Shown piece after piece: positions 17,067 to 25,942 of a stretch of 64,000 bases of DNA. The notes beneath the pieces are model-generated. The model made no database searches, was not told where the DNA came from, and worked only from the letters and a program-made list of their open reading frames with translations. The translations under genes were made by a program, and so were the position numbers. The stretch is from FW021-bin31 sp964478125 (GTDB lineage Bacteria > Bacteroidota > Bacteroidia > Chitinophagales > Chitinophagaceae): assembly GCA_964478125.1 (NCBI GenBank), contig CAYZGR010000013.1:1-64000 (forward strand), in the 5' to 3' direction. Each line of letters begins with the position of its first letter. Positions within the stretch are counted from its first letter, which is position 1.

Positions 17067-19178
17067 TTAGGATATCCTGCTCCAGATGTTTTTGTCTTTT
17101 TGTTCCAACAGATAATTCTTTAGCATTTCATTTTCTTTTTGGTCGAGCTCCGGATCTTTATTTAAAATGTTTTCCGCCGCTGATCTGGCCTCCTCAAGAA
17201 TAGCTTTATCTTCAACCACGTCCGCAATGTGTAGATTTAATGCCCCGCTTTGCCTGGTACCTTCTATATCTCCCGGTCCGCGAAGCTCCATATCTTTTTC
17301 TGCAATAAAAAATCCATTGCTGCTTTGCACCATCACGTTCATTCGCATGCGGCCGTATTTGCTGAGTTTTGCTCCCGTCATCAGGATGCAATACGATTTT
17401 TCAGCGCCACGCCCCACGCGTCCCCGTAATTGATGCAGTTGGGAAAGCCCGAATCGTTCCGCACTCTCGATGACCATCACCGTGGCATTGGGAACATTTA
17501 CGCCTACTTCAATGACCGTGGTGGCTACCATGATCTGACAATCTCCGGATACGAAACGTTGCATATTAGTCTCTTTTATATCTGACTTCTGTTTCCCGTG
17601 TACCATACTGATATAATAGTCCGGTTCGGGAAAATAAGACTTTATCTGCTCATATCCTTCCATCAGATTCTCAAAATCTATCTTTGCCGATTCTTCGATC
17701 AGGGGATATACAATATAAGCCTGGCGTCCTTTTTTAATCTCGCTACGGATAAAATTCATGACCATAGCCCGATGGTGCTCTGATCTGTGAACCGTGATAA
17801 TCTCTTTTCGACCGGGGGGCAATTCGTCAATAACGGACACATCCAGATCTCCGTAAATGGTCATGGCCAGGGTACGGGGAATCGGAGTAGCAGTCATGAC
17901 CAGGATATGTGGCGGGATCACATTTTTTGCCCATAGTCGTGCGCGCTGTTCCACTCCAAAACGATGTTGTTCGTCAATAACGGCCAGTCCGAGATTTTTA
18001 AAGACCACGGTTTCTTCAATAAGCGCGTGGGTCCCGATGAGTATATGGACGGAACCATTAGCTGCCTCTTCCAGTATTTTTTGGCGTTTTTGTCCTTTGA
18101 TATTGCCGGTAAGTAAAGCTGCCTGCAAACCTAATTGTTCCATCGCCGGCGCAATGTCCTGATGATGCTGTTGCGCAAGAATACTGGTAGGGGCCATCAT
18201 GCAGGCCTGGAATCCATTGTCGGTGGCCAACAACATGCTCAGCAAGGCCACCGCGGTTTTGCCGCTGCCTACATCTCCCTGCAGAAGCCGGTTCATCTGG
18301 CGACCGGAAAGGGTATCCTGTCGTATTTCACGTAACACTTTTTTTTGTGCACGGGTCAATTCAAAAGGCAGGAATTTATGATAATAGGTGTTAAAATATG
18401 TTCCTACTTTTTCAAACTTCCATCCCCTGGAGGCGCGGTGGCGGTTGTGTCTGATTCTGAAGAAGCGTATCTGAGCAAGAAAGAGTTCTTCAAACTTCAG
18501 GCGAAACCGGGCCTGCCTTTGCTCTTCCTCATTCCGGGGGAAATGAACGGCCCGATAAGCCAGTTTACGGGGCATCAGATGTTGTTCTTTTTGAAGGGCT
18601 GCGGGTAAATTTTCCGGAAGAGCGGAAGGGGGAAGGACTTCAAAAAGATTACGGGTTAACTTTCCCAGTGCACGCCCGCCCAATCCCCGGCTGCTTAGCT
18701 TTTCGGTGGAGGAATAAACGGGCTCCAGAAAATTTTTCCCGCTCGCATTCTCTACCGTTCGCAACTCCATTTCGGGATGCGCCATCTGAGGTTGACCGTT
18801 GAAAAAAGTCACTTTTCCGAAAACATTGTATACCTGTTGTAGTTGTAAAGTCTTTTTGATCCAGGAAATACCCCGAAACCAAACCAGCTGTATTTCCCCA
18901 CTTGAATCTTTTAATCGGGCGACCAGTCGTTTGCCTCTTTTTTCTCCTACTACCTCTATTCGCGTGAGTTTTCCACTTACTTGTATGTATTCACTTTGGG
19001 CGTGTATGTTTTGGATAGGCAGGATGCGAGACTTATCCACGTACCGGAACGGGAAATGTAGCAGGAGATCACCGAAGATATGTATATTTAATTCCTTGCG
19101 TAACAATTCGCTTCTTCCTGGACCTACCCCTTTAAGGTATTCTATGGGACGCGTTAATATGGATGTATTTTTACTAAT
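17067..19178 (-). CDS. recG: ATP-dependent DNA helicase RecG, probable non-AUG start
   Basis: RecG remodels stalled replication forks and Holliday junctions. The wedge domain, Walker A (GDVGSGKT), DEQHRFG box and C-terminal RGRVGRG motif are all present. The first AUG/GUG/UUG-type codon in frame is TTG 19106, but the frame is open upstream to a TAG at 19182-19184 and encodes RPIEYLKGVGP, the conserved RecG N-terminal motif. No ATG, GTG or TTG occurs in that stretch. ATT at 19176-19178 (reading SKNTSILTRPIEYL) is my preferred start, giving about 703 residues, and a perfect -7 box sits at 19202-19209. The alternative is a truncated protein from TTG. Confidence 0.9.
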   Translation of the reverse strand: MSKNTSILTRPIEYLKGVGPGRSELLRKELNIHIFGDLLLHFPFRYVDKSRILPIQNIHAQSEYIQVSGKLTRIEVVGEKRGKRLVARLKDSSGEIQLVWFRGISWIKKTLQLQQVYNVFGKVTFFNGQPQMAHPEMELRTVENASGKNFLEPVYSSTEKLSSRGLGGRALGKLTRNLFEVLPPSALPENLPAALQKEQHLMPRKLAYRAVHFPRNEEEQRQARFRLKFEELFLAQIRFFRIRHNRHRASRGWKFEKVGTYFNTYYHKFLPFELTRAQKKVLREIRQDTLSGRQMNRLLQGDVGSGKTAVALLSMLLATDNGFQACMMAPTSILAQQHHQDIAPAMEQLGLQAALLTGNIKGQKRQKILEEAANGSVHILIGTHALIEETVVFKNLGLAVIDEQHRFGVEQRARLWAKNVIPPHILVMTATPIPRTLAMTIYGDLDVSVIDELPPGRKEIITVHRSEHHRAMVMNFIRSEIKKGRQAYIVYPLIEESAKIDFENLMEGYEQIKSYFPEPDYYISMVHGKQKSDIKETNMQRFVSGDCQIMVATTVIEVGVNVPNATVMVIESAERFGLSQLHQLRGRVGRGAEKSYCILMTGAKLSKYGRMRMNVMVQSSNGFFIAEKDMELRGPGDIEGTRQSGALNLHIADVVEDKAILEEARSAAENILNKDPELDQKENEMLKNYLLEQKDKNIWSRIS

Positions 19179-19201
19179 GATCTAAGGCCGATTGTTGCTC
19201 T

Positions 19202-19209
19202 CAAAAGTA
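19202..19209 (-). promoter_or_regulatory. -7 box upstream of recG
   Basis: On the minus strand this reads TACTTTTG, an exact TAnnTTTG match, 23 bases before the proposed ATT start. It predicts a leader of about 18 nt and supports initiation well upstream of TTG 19106. No clear -33 TTTG is present. Confidence 0.5.
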
Positions 19210-19331
19210 GGGAATAAAGCGGAATGTCTCCACTTTCATGCTCCCAAATTCCCGACGGTTCCCAAGGCTGCAGATAAGAAGGAGCGCCTGTGACATTTCC
19301 GGCTTTTGGCTTGTGTCCCCAATAGGGAGTT

Positions 19332-20282
19332 TTAATGAGAATGAGGATGATGAGTTGCAGAGGCGGGCTCTGCTGAAGGGCAGTGTTCTTGTTCACATGG
19401 ACTGGTTTCTGTTTCCATCTCAAAGGTGCTGTGGTGAATATTCAGACCGGCCAGCTTGCGTTTTAAAAACTTTTTAAGTTCTGCTGCTTCTGATAAAGAA
19501 GTCCCGGGAGCAACTACCAGATGTGCCGTAAGTGCATTCTGGGTCGTACTGATGGCCCATATATGAATATGATGGACCTCCCTGATACCATTGACGTTCA
19601 AAATATTCTCTCGTACGGAATCCAGATTAATCCCCCTGGGCACACCATCCATGCTGAGTCGCAGGCTGTCTCTCAGCAGGCTCCATGTGCTGATAACAAT
19701 GACGATCATGATCACGAAGCTGATAATGGGATCCAGTCCATACCATCCGGTCCACATAATAAGCAGGCCGGCAATAACCACGCCCAGGGAAACGAGCGCA
19801 TCCGCGGCCATATGCAGGTAGGCCCCTTTTATATTGAGATCTTTGTCCTTCTCGTGTAAGAACAGGTAGGCTGTGAAACCATTGATTAGAATACCGGCGC
19901 CTGCTACAATGGCCATTACCCCGCCCCGGATGGGCTCCGGATGCCATATTCGTTGAACGGCCTCAAAACCAATGCCGCCAATGGCGATCAACAGGATTAC
20001 CGCATTCAATAGGGAGACCAAAATGGTGGTCTTCCGATAACCGTATGTGAACTTATCATTGGGCTTCACTTTTGCCAGTCGGAAAGCCAGCAGGGCCAGG
20101 GCGAGACTGGCCACATCAAAAAGGTTATGACCTGCATCAGATAAGAGGGCCAGGGAATTTTGCCAAAATCCTGCTCCGGCTTCAAGGATTACAAAAGCCA
20201 GGTTCAGAAAAATCCCCAAAACCAAACCTCTTCCGGCCTTGGAAGGCACTGGTACATGTGTATGTGCGTGGGTGGATGCCAT
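19332..20282 (-). CDS. cation diffusion facilitator family transporter, zinc-type
   Basis: A 316-residue inner-membrane metal/proton antiporter with six membrane segments. The metal site is visible as HNLFD in TM2 (H52, D56) and HMAAD in TM5; an HxxxD in both segments is the pattern of Zn2+-selective CzcD/ZnT-like members. The N-terminus (HAHTHV) and C-terminus (CEQEHC … HHPHSH) are His/Cys-rich, consistent with metal capture. It exports excess Zn2+ (or a similar ion) from the cytoplasm. A terminator for the upstream DUF4168 gene separates the two genes. Confidence 0.92.
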   Translation of the reverse strand: MASTHAHTHVPVPSKAGRGLVLGIFLNLAFVILEAGAGFWQNSLALLSDAGHNLFDVASLALALLAFRLAKVKPNDKFTYGYRKTTILVSLLNAVILLIAIGGIGFEAVQRIWHPEPIRGGVMAIVAGAGILINGFTAYLFLHEKDKDLNIKGAYLHMAADALVSLGVVIAGLLIMWTGWYGLDPIISFVIMIVIVISTWSLLRDSLRLSMDGVPRGINLDSVRENILNVNGIREVHHIHIWAISTTQNALTAHLVVAPGTSLSEAAELKKFLKRKLAGLNIHHSTFEMETETSPCEQEHCPSAEPASATHHPHSH

Positions 20283-20392
20283 CTGTTACAAAGAAACAAT
20301 TAAATCATGAATTCTGTTTGGATTTCTCTGGTCTTGTATGAGACGTTATCCGTAAATATAAGGATTGGCGATCCAAAGAGAATAGAAAAAAT

Positions 20393-20436
20393 CCCTGCCA
20401 AAAGGGTTATATGAATTATAGACTTTTTTGGCAGGG
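20393..20436 (-). terminator. rho-independent-type terminator after the DUF4168 gene
   Basis: A perfect 11-bp inverted repeat (CCCTGCCAAAA / TTTTGGCAGGG, loop 22 nt) lies about 40 bases after the DUF4168 stop. On the minus strand the second arm is followed by ATTTTTTCT. This is the clearest intrinsic terminator in the window. Confidence 0.75.
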
Positions 20437-20474
20437 AGAAATTTCGTTTTCAGGCCCGTGCAATATGCCTTTTC

Positions 20475-21104
20475 TTACGCCGTTCCGCCGTTATCGGACA
20501 TTATTTTCTGAAACCTGCTCTTTAAGTCGGGATCGGTTTGAATAGCAGAGGCAATCGTTTGATACCTTGCCACAGTGAGGCCGCTTGATTTTATTAAGGA
20601 TTGAATCTTTTTCTGTATCTGCGGTTGCATTTTATCCAGCTCTTTTTTTATCGTCTTAAAGGTTTTTAATTCCTTTTTGTCGGCATCAATCCTTTTATTC
20701 TGCAGGGTGGCGGTTTGGAGTTCATTAAAGCGCTTTAGCTGCATCCCGTCTTTTTCTATTACGGCGGCCATCTTTTGTTGGGCTTTTTGACTTTCATCCC
20801 GCACTTCCGGATAAACAGAAGCAAATTCTTTTAATTCTTTGTCAGATATCTTCGTATTCCCCTGTTGTTGGTTGAAGTTAGGCAGTTGCTGTTTTTGCAA
20901 TCCTTGCTCCGGCTGTTGTTGAGGGAATTGCGGCGTTTGTTGTTGCGGTTGGTTCAAGGGTTGTTGGGGTTGAGGCCGGGGCGTTTGCATGGGCTGTTGG
21001 GGCTGTTGTGGTGGTTGCGGAATCTGTGCATAGACTGTTACCGTCCCTCCCATAAAAAAGGCCATAAGTCCTACGACTACCATTTTTTTCCTGTTGATTA
21101 TCAT
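20475..21104 (-). CDS. DUF4168 domain-containing exported protein, Gln/Pro-rich
   Basis: A 209-residue predicted periplasmic protein. A signal peptide (VVVGLMAFFMGGTVTVYAQ) is followed by a low-complexity Gln/Pro segment at about 28-80, then a helical DUF4168 region containing ISDKELKEFASVYPEV, KMAAVIEKDGMQLKRFNEL and GLTVARYQTIASAIQ. DUF4168 is a bacterial exported domain of unknown function. The gene stands alone between two hairpins and has an unusually strong Shine-Dalgarno sequence. Confidence 0.8.
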   Translation of the reverse strand: MIINRKKMVVVGLMAFFMGGTVTVYAQIPQPPQQPQQPMQTPRPQPQQPLNQPQQQTPQFPQQQPEQGLQKQQLPNFNQQQGNTKISDKELKEFASVYPEVRDESQKAQQKMAAVIEKDGMQLKRFNELQTATLQNKRIDADKKELKTFKTIKKELDKMQPQIQKKIQSLIKSSGLTVARYQTIASAIQTDPDLKSRFQKIMSDNGGTA

Positions 21105-21110
21105 AATATT

Positions 21111-21118
21111 CTCCTTTT
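21111..21118 (-). promoter_or_regulatory. strong Shine-Dalgarno sequence of the DUF4168 gene
   Basis: On the minus strand AAAAGGAG stands 6 bases before ATG 21104. Shine-Dalgarno sequences are rare in Bacteroidota and I saw none as strong at the other starts in this window, which suggests high or specially controlled translation. Confidence 0.6.
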
Positions 21119-21284
21119 AATTTAGTGAACAGGAGATATAATACGAATAGTATGCCTAATAACGGTTATAATATTATCTTTAAAAAAATTTAACAGGGAC
21201 GTTAATATTCTTTTAAAAAGAAAGATAAAAAACAATAAAACGGGGGAATGGGCGTTTAAAAATAGGGTAATGATAAAAGTATTT

Positions 21285-21322
21285 CATCGTGTCGTCTTCC
21301 GGAAAAAGGGGACGACATGATG
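21285..21322 (-). terminator. hairpin after the HMA gene
   Basis: CATCGTGTCGTC and GACGACATGATG form a 12-bp stem with one non-Watson-Crick position, around a 14-nt loop containing TTCCGGAA. It lies 15 bases after the HMA stop codon. On the minus strand it is followed by AAATACTTTTAT, not a clean T-run, so it could be a weak terminator or an mRNA 3' end structure. Confidence 0.5.
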
Positions 21323-21337
21323 ACTTACTTCTCTGGC

Positions 21338-21640
21338 TCATTGGCAGCAAGGTTTTTTGTGGCGGAATATCCGCAAGATGGCCGGTTGCTTTTTTTCTTT
21401 TTTTATGGTTGGATTGCCGGTTTTATTACTCTCCAAAGCCTTGTAATGCCCTGCAGATTGTAAAGCTTCATTAATAGCCGTGACCGTAATGGCTTTCTGC
21501 ATACGCACTACTGCCTGACCACTGTCTAACAGTACTTGTACTTCTTCCACTTCAGGCAGGCTTTTAAAGGCTTGCGCCACCTTTGTAACACAGTTTTTGC
21601 ATGACATGCCGCTTATGGCATATAGTTTCGTGATCATCAT
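21338..21640 (-). CDS. heavy-metal-associated (HMA) domain protein, small metallochaperone-like
   Basis: A 100-residue protein with a beta-alpha-beta-beta-alpha-beta HMA fold: KLYAISGMSCKNCVTKV holds the metal-binding GMxCxxC loop, followed by FKSLPEVEEVQVLLDSGQAVV. A basic tail ends in CCQ. Such proteins bind Cu+ or similar soft metals and pass them to P-type ATPases, but no ATPase gene is nearby. ATG 21640 or 21637 is preferred to the TTG further upstream, because a -7 box (minus-strand TATCTTTG, 21645-21652) lies directly upstream of ATG 21640. Confidence 0.8.
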   Translation of the reverse strand: MMITKLYAISGMSCKNCVTKVAQAFKSLPEVEEVQVLLDSGQAVVRMQKAITVTAINEALQSAGHYKALESNKTGNPTIKKEKKQPAILRIFRHKKPCCQ

Positions 21641-21852
21641 GATACAAAGATATAACGCAATTCTCAATTCCCCGGTTTTTTGGAGTGCTTTCGGTACAAG
21701 TGGGTCAGTATGTTTTGGCTGAATGAGAACAAAACTCCGATATACCTGCCTCTTACCGGCCCTTCAGCCTATCTGCCATATCCCAAATAATACTTGGATG
21801 CTTTTCTAAATTGAATTACTTTTAGCCTTTCAACAACAGATAAGACGACCCT

Positions 21853-22515
21853 ATGATCCAGCCCTCCACGATCGCTTTTTTAAAACGGCTCAAAAAGCAC
21901 AATGAGAGATCCTGGTTTAGCGAACATAAGGATGCGTACCTGGCTGCCAAGACCAATTTTGAGGATTTTATACAGCAGCTACTGGTCGGATTTGGAAAAC
22001 TGGATCCCGGTATCAGTAACCTTACAGTAAAAGAATGTGTTTTCAGGATCTATCGGGACATTCGGTTTAGTAAAGACAAAACGCCTTATAAGGCACATTT
22101 TGCGGCGGGAATGAACAAAGGAGGAAAGCGGGTGCACTTTCCGGGCTATTATCTTCATATAGAACCCGGAAATACTTATCTTGGAGGCGGCATCTGGCAT
22201 CCTTCCAAAGAAATGTTGCACAAAGTCCGGCAGGAAATAGATTATAATTTTGATGATTTCCTTTCCATTATAAGTAAAAAGACTTTCAAAGATACCTTTG
22301 GCAGTTTTTCCGAAGAGGATAAACTGATGCGTCCGCCTCGCGGTTACGAAAAGGATAATCCCGCAATAGAATATCTGAAGTTACGCAGCTTTACGGTCGG
22401 AACCTCCTTTTCCGATAAAGCAGTAATGCAGCCGGATTTCATAAAAAAGGTGTTGGATACTTATAAGAAAGTGAAGCCCTTAATTGATTTTATCGAGATC
22501 GCTCTGGACGGTTAA
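21853..22515 (+). CDS. DUF2461 domain-containing protein (TIGR02453 family)
   Basis: A 220-residue cytoplasmic protein of normal length for the family. Recognisable blocks are FLKRLKKHNERSWFSEHKD at the start, RIYRDIRFSKDKTPYKAHF in the middle, and the YYLHIEPGNTYLGGGIWHP stretch. The function of the family is unknown. It is divergent from the HMA gene and followed by a Tat-exported isomerase-like gene after 48 bases. Confidence 0.88.
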   Translation: MIQPSTIAFLKRLKKHNERSWFSEHKDAYLAAKTNFEDFIQQLLVGFGKLDPGISNLTVKECVFRIYRDIRFSKDKTPYKAHFAAGMNKGGKRVHFPGYYLHIEPGNTYLGGGIWHPSKEMLHKVRQEIDYNFDDFLSIISKKTFKDTFGSFSEEDKLMRPPRGYEKDNPAIEYLKLRSFTVGTSFSDKAVMQPDFIKKVLDTYKKVKPLIDFIEIALDG

Positions 22516-22563
22516 GAAAGTCAATGAAACGTTTGTATTTAGGAAATTAAAAATTTATTTTTT

Positions 22564-23457
22564 ATGTCAACACGCAGAAATTTTTTAAAACAATCCGGAT
22601 GGATGGCAGGAAGCCTGATGACCGGTTCGGCTTTTCTGAAAGCTTGTGCTTCAGGCCCTCAAAAGTATCCTTATAAACCGGGGCTGCAGCTTTATACTGT
22701 TCGGGAGGCCATGAAAGAAGACCCGAAGGGCAGCCTGGCTAAGGTGGCAAAAATAGGCTATAAGTTGGTAGAGTCGGCTACTTATACAGGAACAGAGAAG
22801 TTTTACGGGATGGATGTGCCGGAATTTTCTGCTGTTCTGAAGGATAACGGATTGGTTATACCCAGCGGTCATTATGCCTTAGGAAGCCCTAACGTAAAAG
22901 GGACGATCTTAAGTGATTGGGAAAAAGCGGTAGATGATGCGCATGAATTGGGCCTGAAATATATGGTATGTGCCTGGTTGCCTGAAGAGGCCAGAAAAAC
23001 GTTGGATGACTATAAGCAACGTGCAGAAGACTTTAACAAGGCGGGCGAGGTCTGTAAAAAAGCAGGGATCCAGTTTTGTTATCACAATCATAATTTTGAG
23101 TTTCAAAAGATAGATGGCCAGGTCCCTTATGAGCAGCTCTTAAAAGAGGCGGATAAGGATCTGGTAAAGATGGAAATGGATATTTACTGGATCAGTTATG
23201 CCGGCTATGATCCCATAGCCATGTTCAAAGAACATCCGGGGCGTTTTGTGCTGTGGCATGTAAAAGATATGGCAGATACGCCGGAGAAGAACTTTACGGA
23301 GGTGGGAAATGGAGTCATTGACTGGCCGAATATTTTTGCCCATGCCCGGGAGTCCGGTATGCAACATTTCTTCGTAGAGCAGGATCAGTGTCCGGGGAAC
23401 CCTTTTGACAGCATCAGGCAGAGCATTACCTATCTTAAGAAAAATATTTTATCATAG
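22564..23457 (+). CDS. sugar phosphate isomerase/epimerase family TIM-barrel protein, Tat-exported
   Basis: A 297-residue AP-endonuclease-2-like TIM barrel. The N-terminus has a twin-arginine motif (TRRNFLKQ) and a hydrophobic segment ending at Cys28 (SAFLKACASG), so it is probably exported by Tat and may be a lipoprotein. The barrel shows GLQLYTVREAMKEDP, FCYHNHNFEF (metal-ligand His/Asn/His), MEMDIYWISYAG and LWHVKDM, placing it with xylose-isomerase-like proteins acting on sugars or inositols. The substrate is unknown. Confidence 0.85.
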   Translation: MSTRRNFLKQSGWMAGSLMTGSAFLKACASGPQKYPYKPGLQLYTVREAMKEDPKGSLAKVAKIGYKLVESATYTGTEKFYGMDVPEFSAVLKDNGLVIPSGHYALGSPNVKGTILSDWEKAVDDAHELGLKYMVCAWLPEEARKTLDDYKQRAEDFNKAGEVCKKAGIQFCYHNHNFEFQKIDGQVPYEQLLKEADKDLVKMEMDIYWISYAGYDPIAMFKEHPGRFVLWHVKDMADTPEKNFTEVGNGVIDWPNIFAHARESGMQHFFVEQDQCPGNPFDSIRQSITYLKKNILS

Positions 23458-23562
23458 ATGAGGAAGACCTGCGCCTTTTCAATGGCCGGAATGTTCTTTT
23501 TCTATTGTTTATAATTCAAACAAAAAACGGAATACAAGGAGACGTTTCTTAAAAGATTCTCT

Positions 23563-23570
23563 TACCTTTG
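23563..23570 (+). promoter_or_regulatory. -7 box upstream of the L,D-transpeptidase gene
   Basis: TACCTTTG, an exact TAnnTTTG match. The first ATG (23581) is only 10 bases downstream; ATG 23590 would give a more usual leader, so the protein may begin at the fourth listed residue. Confidence 0.5.
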
Positions 23571-23580
23571 ACTGTAAGGA

Positions 23581-24441
23581 ATGTTTAATATGAGGAAGAT
23601 GGTCAGAAATATTTTATGGCTCCTGTTGTCCGGCCTTATCTCAGTGGGGTCTGTGAGCGGGCAGTCCTTTTTGGATCAACAGATGGAATATCCGGTATTT
23701 AAAAAGGCCTTTCAACAAAAAGACCAAATACTGAGGAAAGAATTTGAGAAAAAAGGGTTAAAATATCCTGCAAACTATATTTTTATCCGTTCCTTTAAAT
23801 ACGACAGCAAGTTGGAGGTTTGGGTGAAGAACAAACCTGCCGATACCTTTGCTTTATTTAAAACTTATCATATATGTGCCCTTTCCGGTTATATGGGACC
23901 CAAACGTTTTCAGGGGGATCGCCAGGTACCGGAAGGTTTTTATTATATAAGCGGATTTAATCCACGCAGTGAATATCATCTGGCCCTGAAGGTGAATTAT
24001 CCCAATTTCTCAGACCGGCTGAAAAGTACGCATAAAGATCCCGGAGGAGGTATATATATTCATGGGAGTTGTGTGACAGTAGGTTGTATTCCTATTACCA
24101 ATCCCCTGATCGACGAGTTGTATATATTGGCTGCATATGCTAAGGATGCCGGTCAGGACTATATTCCTGTGCATATTCTACCTATAAATTTTAATAATAA
24201 AAAATCGGTGGAGTATTTGAGCAAAGCTTCCGAAACGGATAATCCTGAACAAAAGTTTTGGTTACAGCTGAAAAAGGCATTCGACTATTTTAATGAGACC
24301 CATCGGCTGCCCGTTGTGCTGTATGACGGAGAAGGGAATTATGTGGTTGAGGGAGGCCGAAAACTTACGCCTTTAAAAAAGAATTATTCCACTACCCGGG
24401 TTAATGATTTGAAATTGGAGCCCGGAGCTGTTATGAATTAA
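23581..24441 (+). CDS. L,D-transpeptidase family protein (YkuD-type), exported
   Basis: A 286-residue protein with a signal peptide (ILWLLLSGLISVGSVSGQS) and a YkuD-like catalytic domain. The active site IYIHGSCVTVGCIPITN at about 158-174 contains the catalytic Cys (C169) and the His (H161) of the HGx…GC motif. These enzymes form 3-3 peptidoglycan cross-links or attach proteins to the wall, in the periplasm. This version has the longer C-terminal region of the Bacteroidota YafK-like members. Start choice lies between 23581 and 23590. Confidence 0.85.
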   Translation: MFNMRKMVRNILWLLLSGLISVGSVSGQSFLDQQMEYPVFKKAFQQKDQILRKEFEKKGLKYPANYIFIRSFKYDSKLEVWVKNKPADTFALFKTYHICALSGYMGPKRFQGDRQVPEGFYYISGFNPRSEYHLALKVNYPNFSDRLKSTHKDPGGGIYIHGSCVTVGCIPITNPLIDELYILAAYAKDAGQDYIPVHILPINFNNKKSVEYLSKASETDNPEQKFWLQLKKAFDYFNETHRLPVVLYDGEGNYVVEGGRKLTPLKKNYSTTRVNDLKLEPGAVMN

Positions 24442-24533
24442 GAATTGTGTAACAGTTTTAGAGTAACAAATTTGAAGTGCGGTATTGTGGGATAGTCTTA
24501 GTGGGAAGTTTGTCCTCAAGCATATATCAGGTT

Positions 24534-25799
24534 TTATCGCAATACAAGCTGAAGAAGGTGCGGCGATTTTTGTTCCAGTAATATTTGTTTATCATGAGTT
24601 AAACGGTGGATCATCTCATCCCTGTAGTGCCGGATTGTCAATATTTCCAGGCTTTCATGATAAGTAATTTTGAACCTGGAGTACAGCGCTTTGATGAGCA
24701 TCTCGATTTTGTCGGCCCGCTGATCTATACAGAAGGCGCAACTAATGGCCCCCGTTTGCATAAGGTTGGGCTTAATCTTTAGTTGATGGAAAATAGTATA
24801 AAGGGCGCTAAGATTTTCTTCGGAAATAAAAGAGAAATCTCTGGTGGTCACCGTTATCAACACTTGTTTCTTCTTGAGGACGATAAGGGGGGGCAGGTGT
24901 CCCGTCCCATGCTCATTGTTTACGATGGTACCAGGAAGGGTCTTGTCCAGGAAGCATTTGATCAGCAGGGGGATCCCTTTGTTTTGGAGGGGCTTGATGG
25001 TCTTCGGATGGACCACATGTGCCCCATAATAGGCCATTTCGATGACCTCATTATAGCTGATATGGTCAATGGAAAGCGCATCTTTAAATATCCGGGGATC
25101 GGAATTTTTTAATCCATCAACATCTTTCCATATGGTAAGGCTTTCAGCATCCAGCATATTGGCGAAGAGCGCGGCAGAGAAGTCGCTTCCTTCGCGGCCC
25201 AGGGTCGTAGTTTTACCTTCGGGAGTAGCACCGATAAAACCCTGCGTAACGATGATGGGGTATTGTTTTAGTATGGGAAGAACCTTCTGATTAACCGCTT
25301 CTTGAGAAGGCTCCCATTTTATGCGGGCATCTCTATAGGTATCATCGGTACAGAATATTTCGCGTACATCCAGCCAATGGCTCGTTATCCCGCTTTTATT
25401 CAGGTATGCATTTAAAAGAAGGGAAGAAATGACCTCCCCGAGACTGACCAGTTGATCATAATAATAATCATAAGGCTGGTAGGCTTTTTCTCCCAGGAGC
25501 CATTTCATTTCGGCATAGATCTGATGAAGCTCATTGAAGAGGGGATGCCGGGTATCACCTATGAGTTGAGAGGCGGCTTTTGTACTCTTATGCTGGATGC
25601 TATAAAGGAGTTGTGCCGCGGTTTCGCGCTGGTGTAAGTAATAATGTTCTACGATCTTTTCCAGTTTATTGGTCGTTTGACCCATGGCAGAAACAACCAC
25701 CACCAACGGCCCCTCCTTATGCTCATTAAGGATGGAAGCTACATTTTTAACCCCCGCCGTATTTTTCAGGCCGGCTCCCCCAAATTTAAAAACCTTCAT
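24534..25799 (-). CDS. aspartate kinase
   Basis: A 421-residue enzyme for the first step of the Lys/Thr/Met branch (aspartate to aspartyl phosphate). The N-terminus MKVFKFGGAGLKN is the kinase Gly-rich loop, with the usual Ser of KFGG(A/T)S replaced by Gly; TTLGREGSDFSAALFA is the conserved central motif; an ACT-type regulatory region begins near ITVTTRDFSFI. It is monofunctional, with no homoserine dehydrogenase fusion. It converges with the L,D-transpeptidase gene. The Gly replacement is noted but need not abolish activity. Confidence 0.92.
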   Translation of the reverse strand: MKVFKFGGAGLKNTAGVKNVASILNEHKEGPLVVVVSAMGQTTNKLEKIVEHYYLHQRETAAQLLYSIQHKSTKAASQLIGDTRHPLFNELHQIYAEMKWLLGEKAYQPYDYYYDQLVSLGEVISSLLLNAYLNKSGITSHWLDVREIFCTDDTYRDARIKWEPSQEAVNQKVLPILKQYPIIVTQGFIGATPEGKTTTLGREGSDFSAALFANMLDAESLTIWKDVDGLKNSDPRIFKDALSIDHISYNEVIEMAYYGAHVVHPKTIKPLQNKGIPLLIKCFLDKTLPGTIVNNEHGTGHLPPLIVLKKKQVLITVTTRDFSFISEENLSALYTIFHQLKIKPNLMQTGAISCAFCIDQRADKIEMLIKALYSRFKITYHESLEILTIRHYRDEMIHRLTHDKQILLEQKSPHLLQLVLR

Positions 25800-25942
25800 A
25801 TTAAACTACAATAACAATGATAAAAACGGCACAAAGGTCGTATAGTTTAAGAAAATGGAAAAGCAAATACCTCTGGTTATTCAGGAAAGACTAAGCCTGA
25901 AAGGTCATTAATAGAACAAGTATTCAAGTTTGGAGCCTTTTA

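Noticed and set aside
19154..19423. 89-codon minus-strand frame upstream of recG
   Set aside because: It spans the CDF stop and the recG promoter in another frame, with no conserved features.
20865..21020. Repeat array in the Gln/Pro-rich part of the DUF4168 gene
   Set aside because: It is coding low-complexity sequence (CAA/CCG codons) inside a protein linker, not a CRISPR or satellite.
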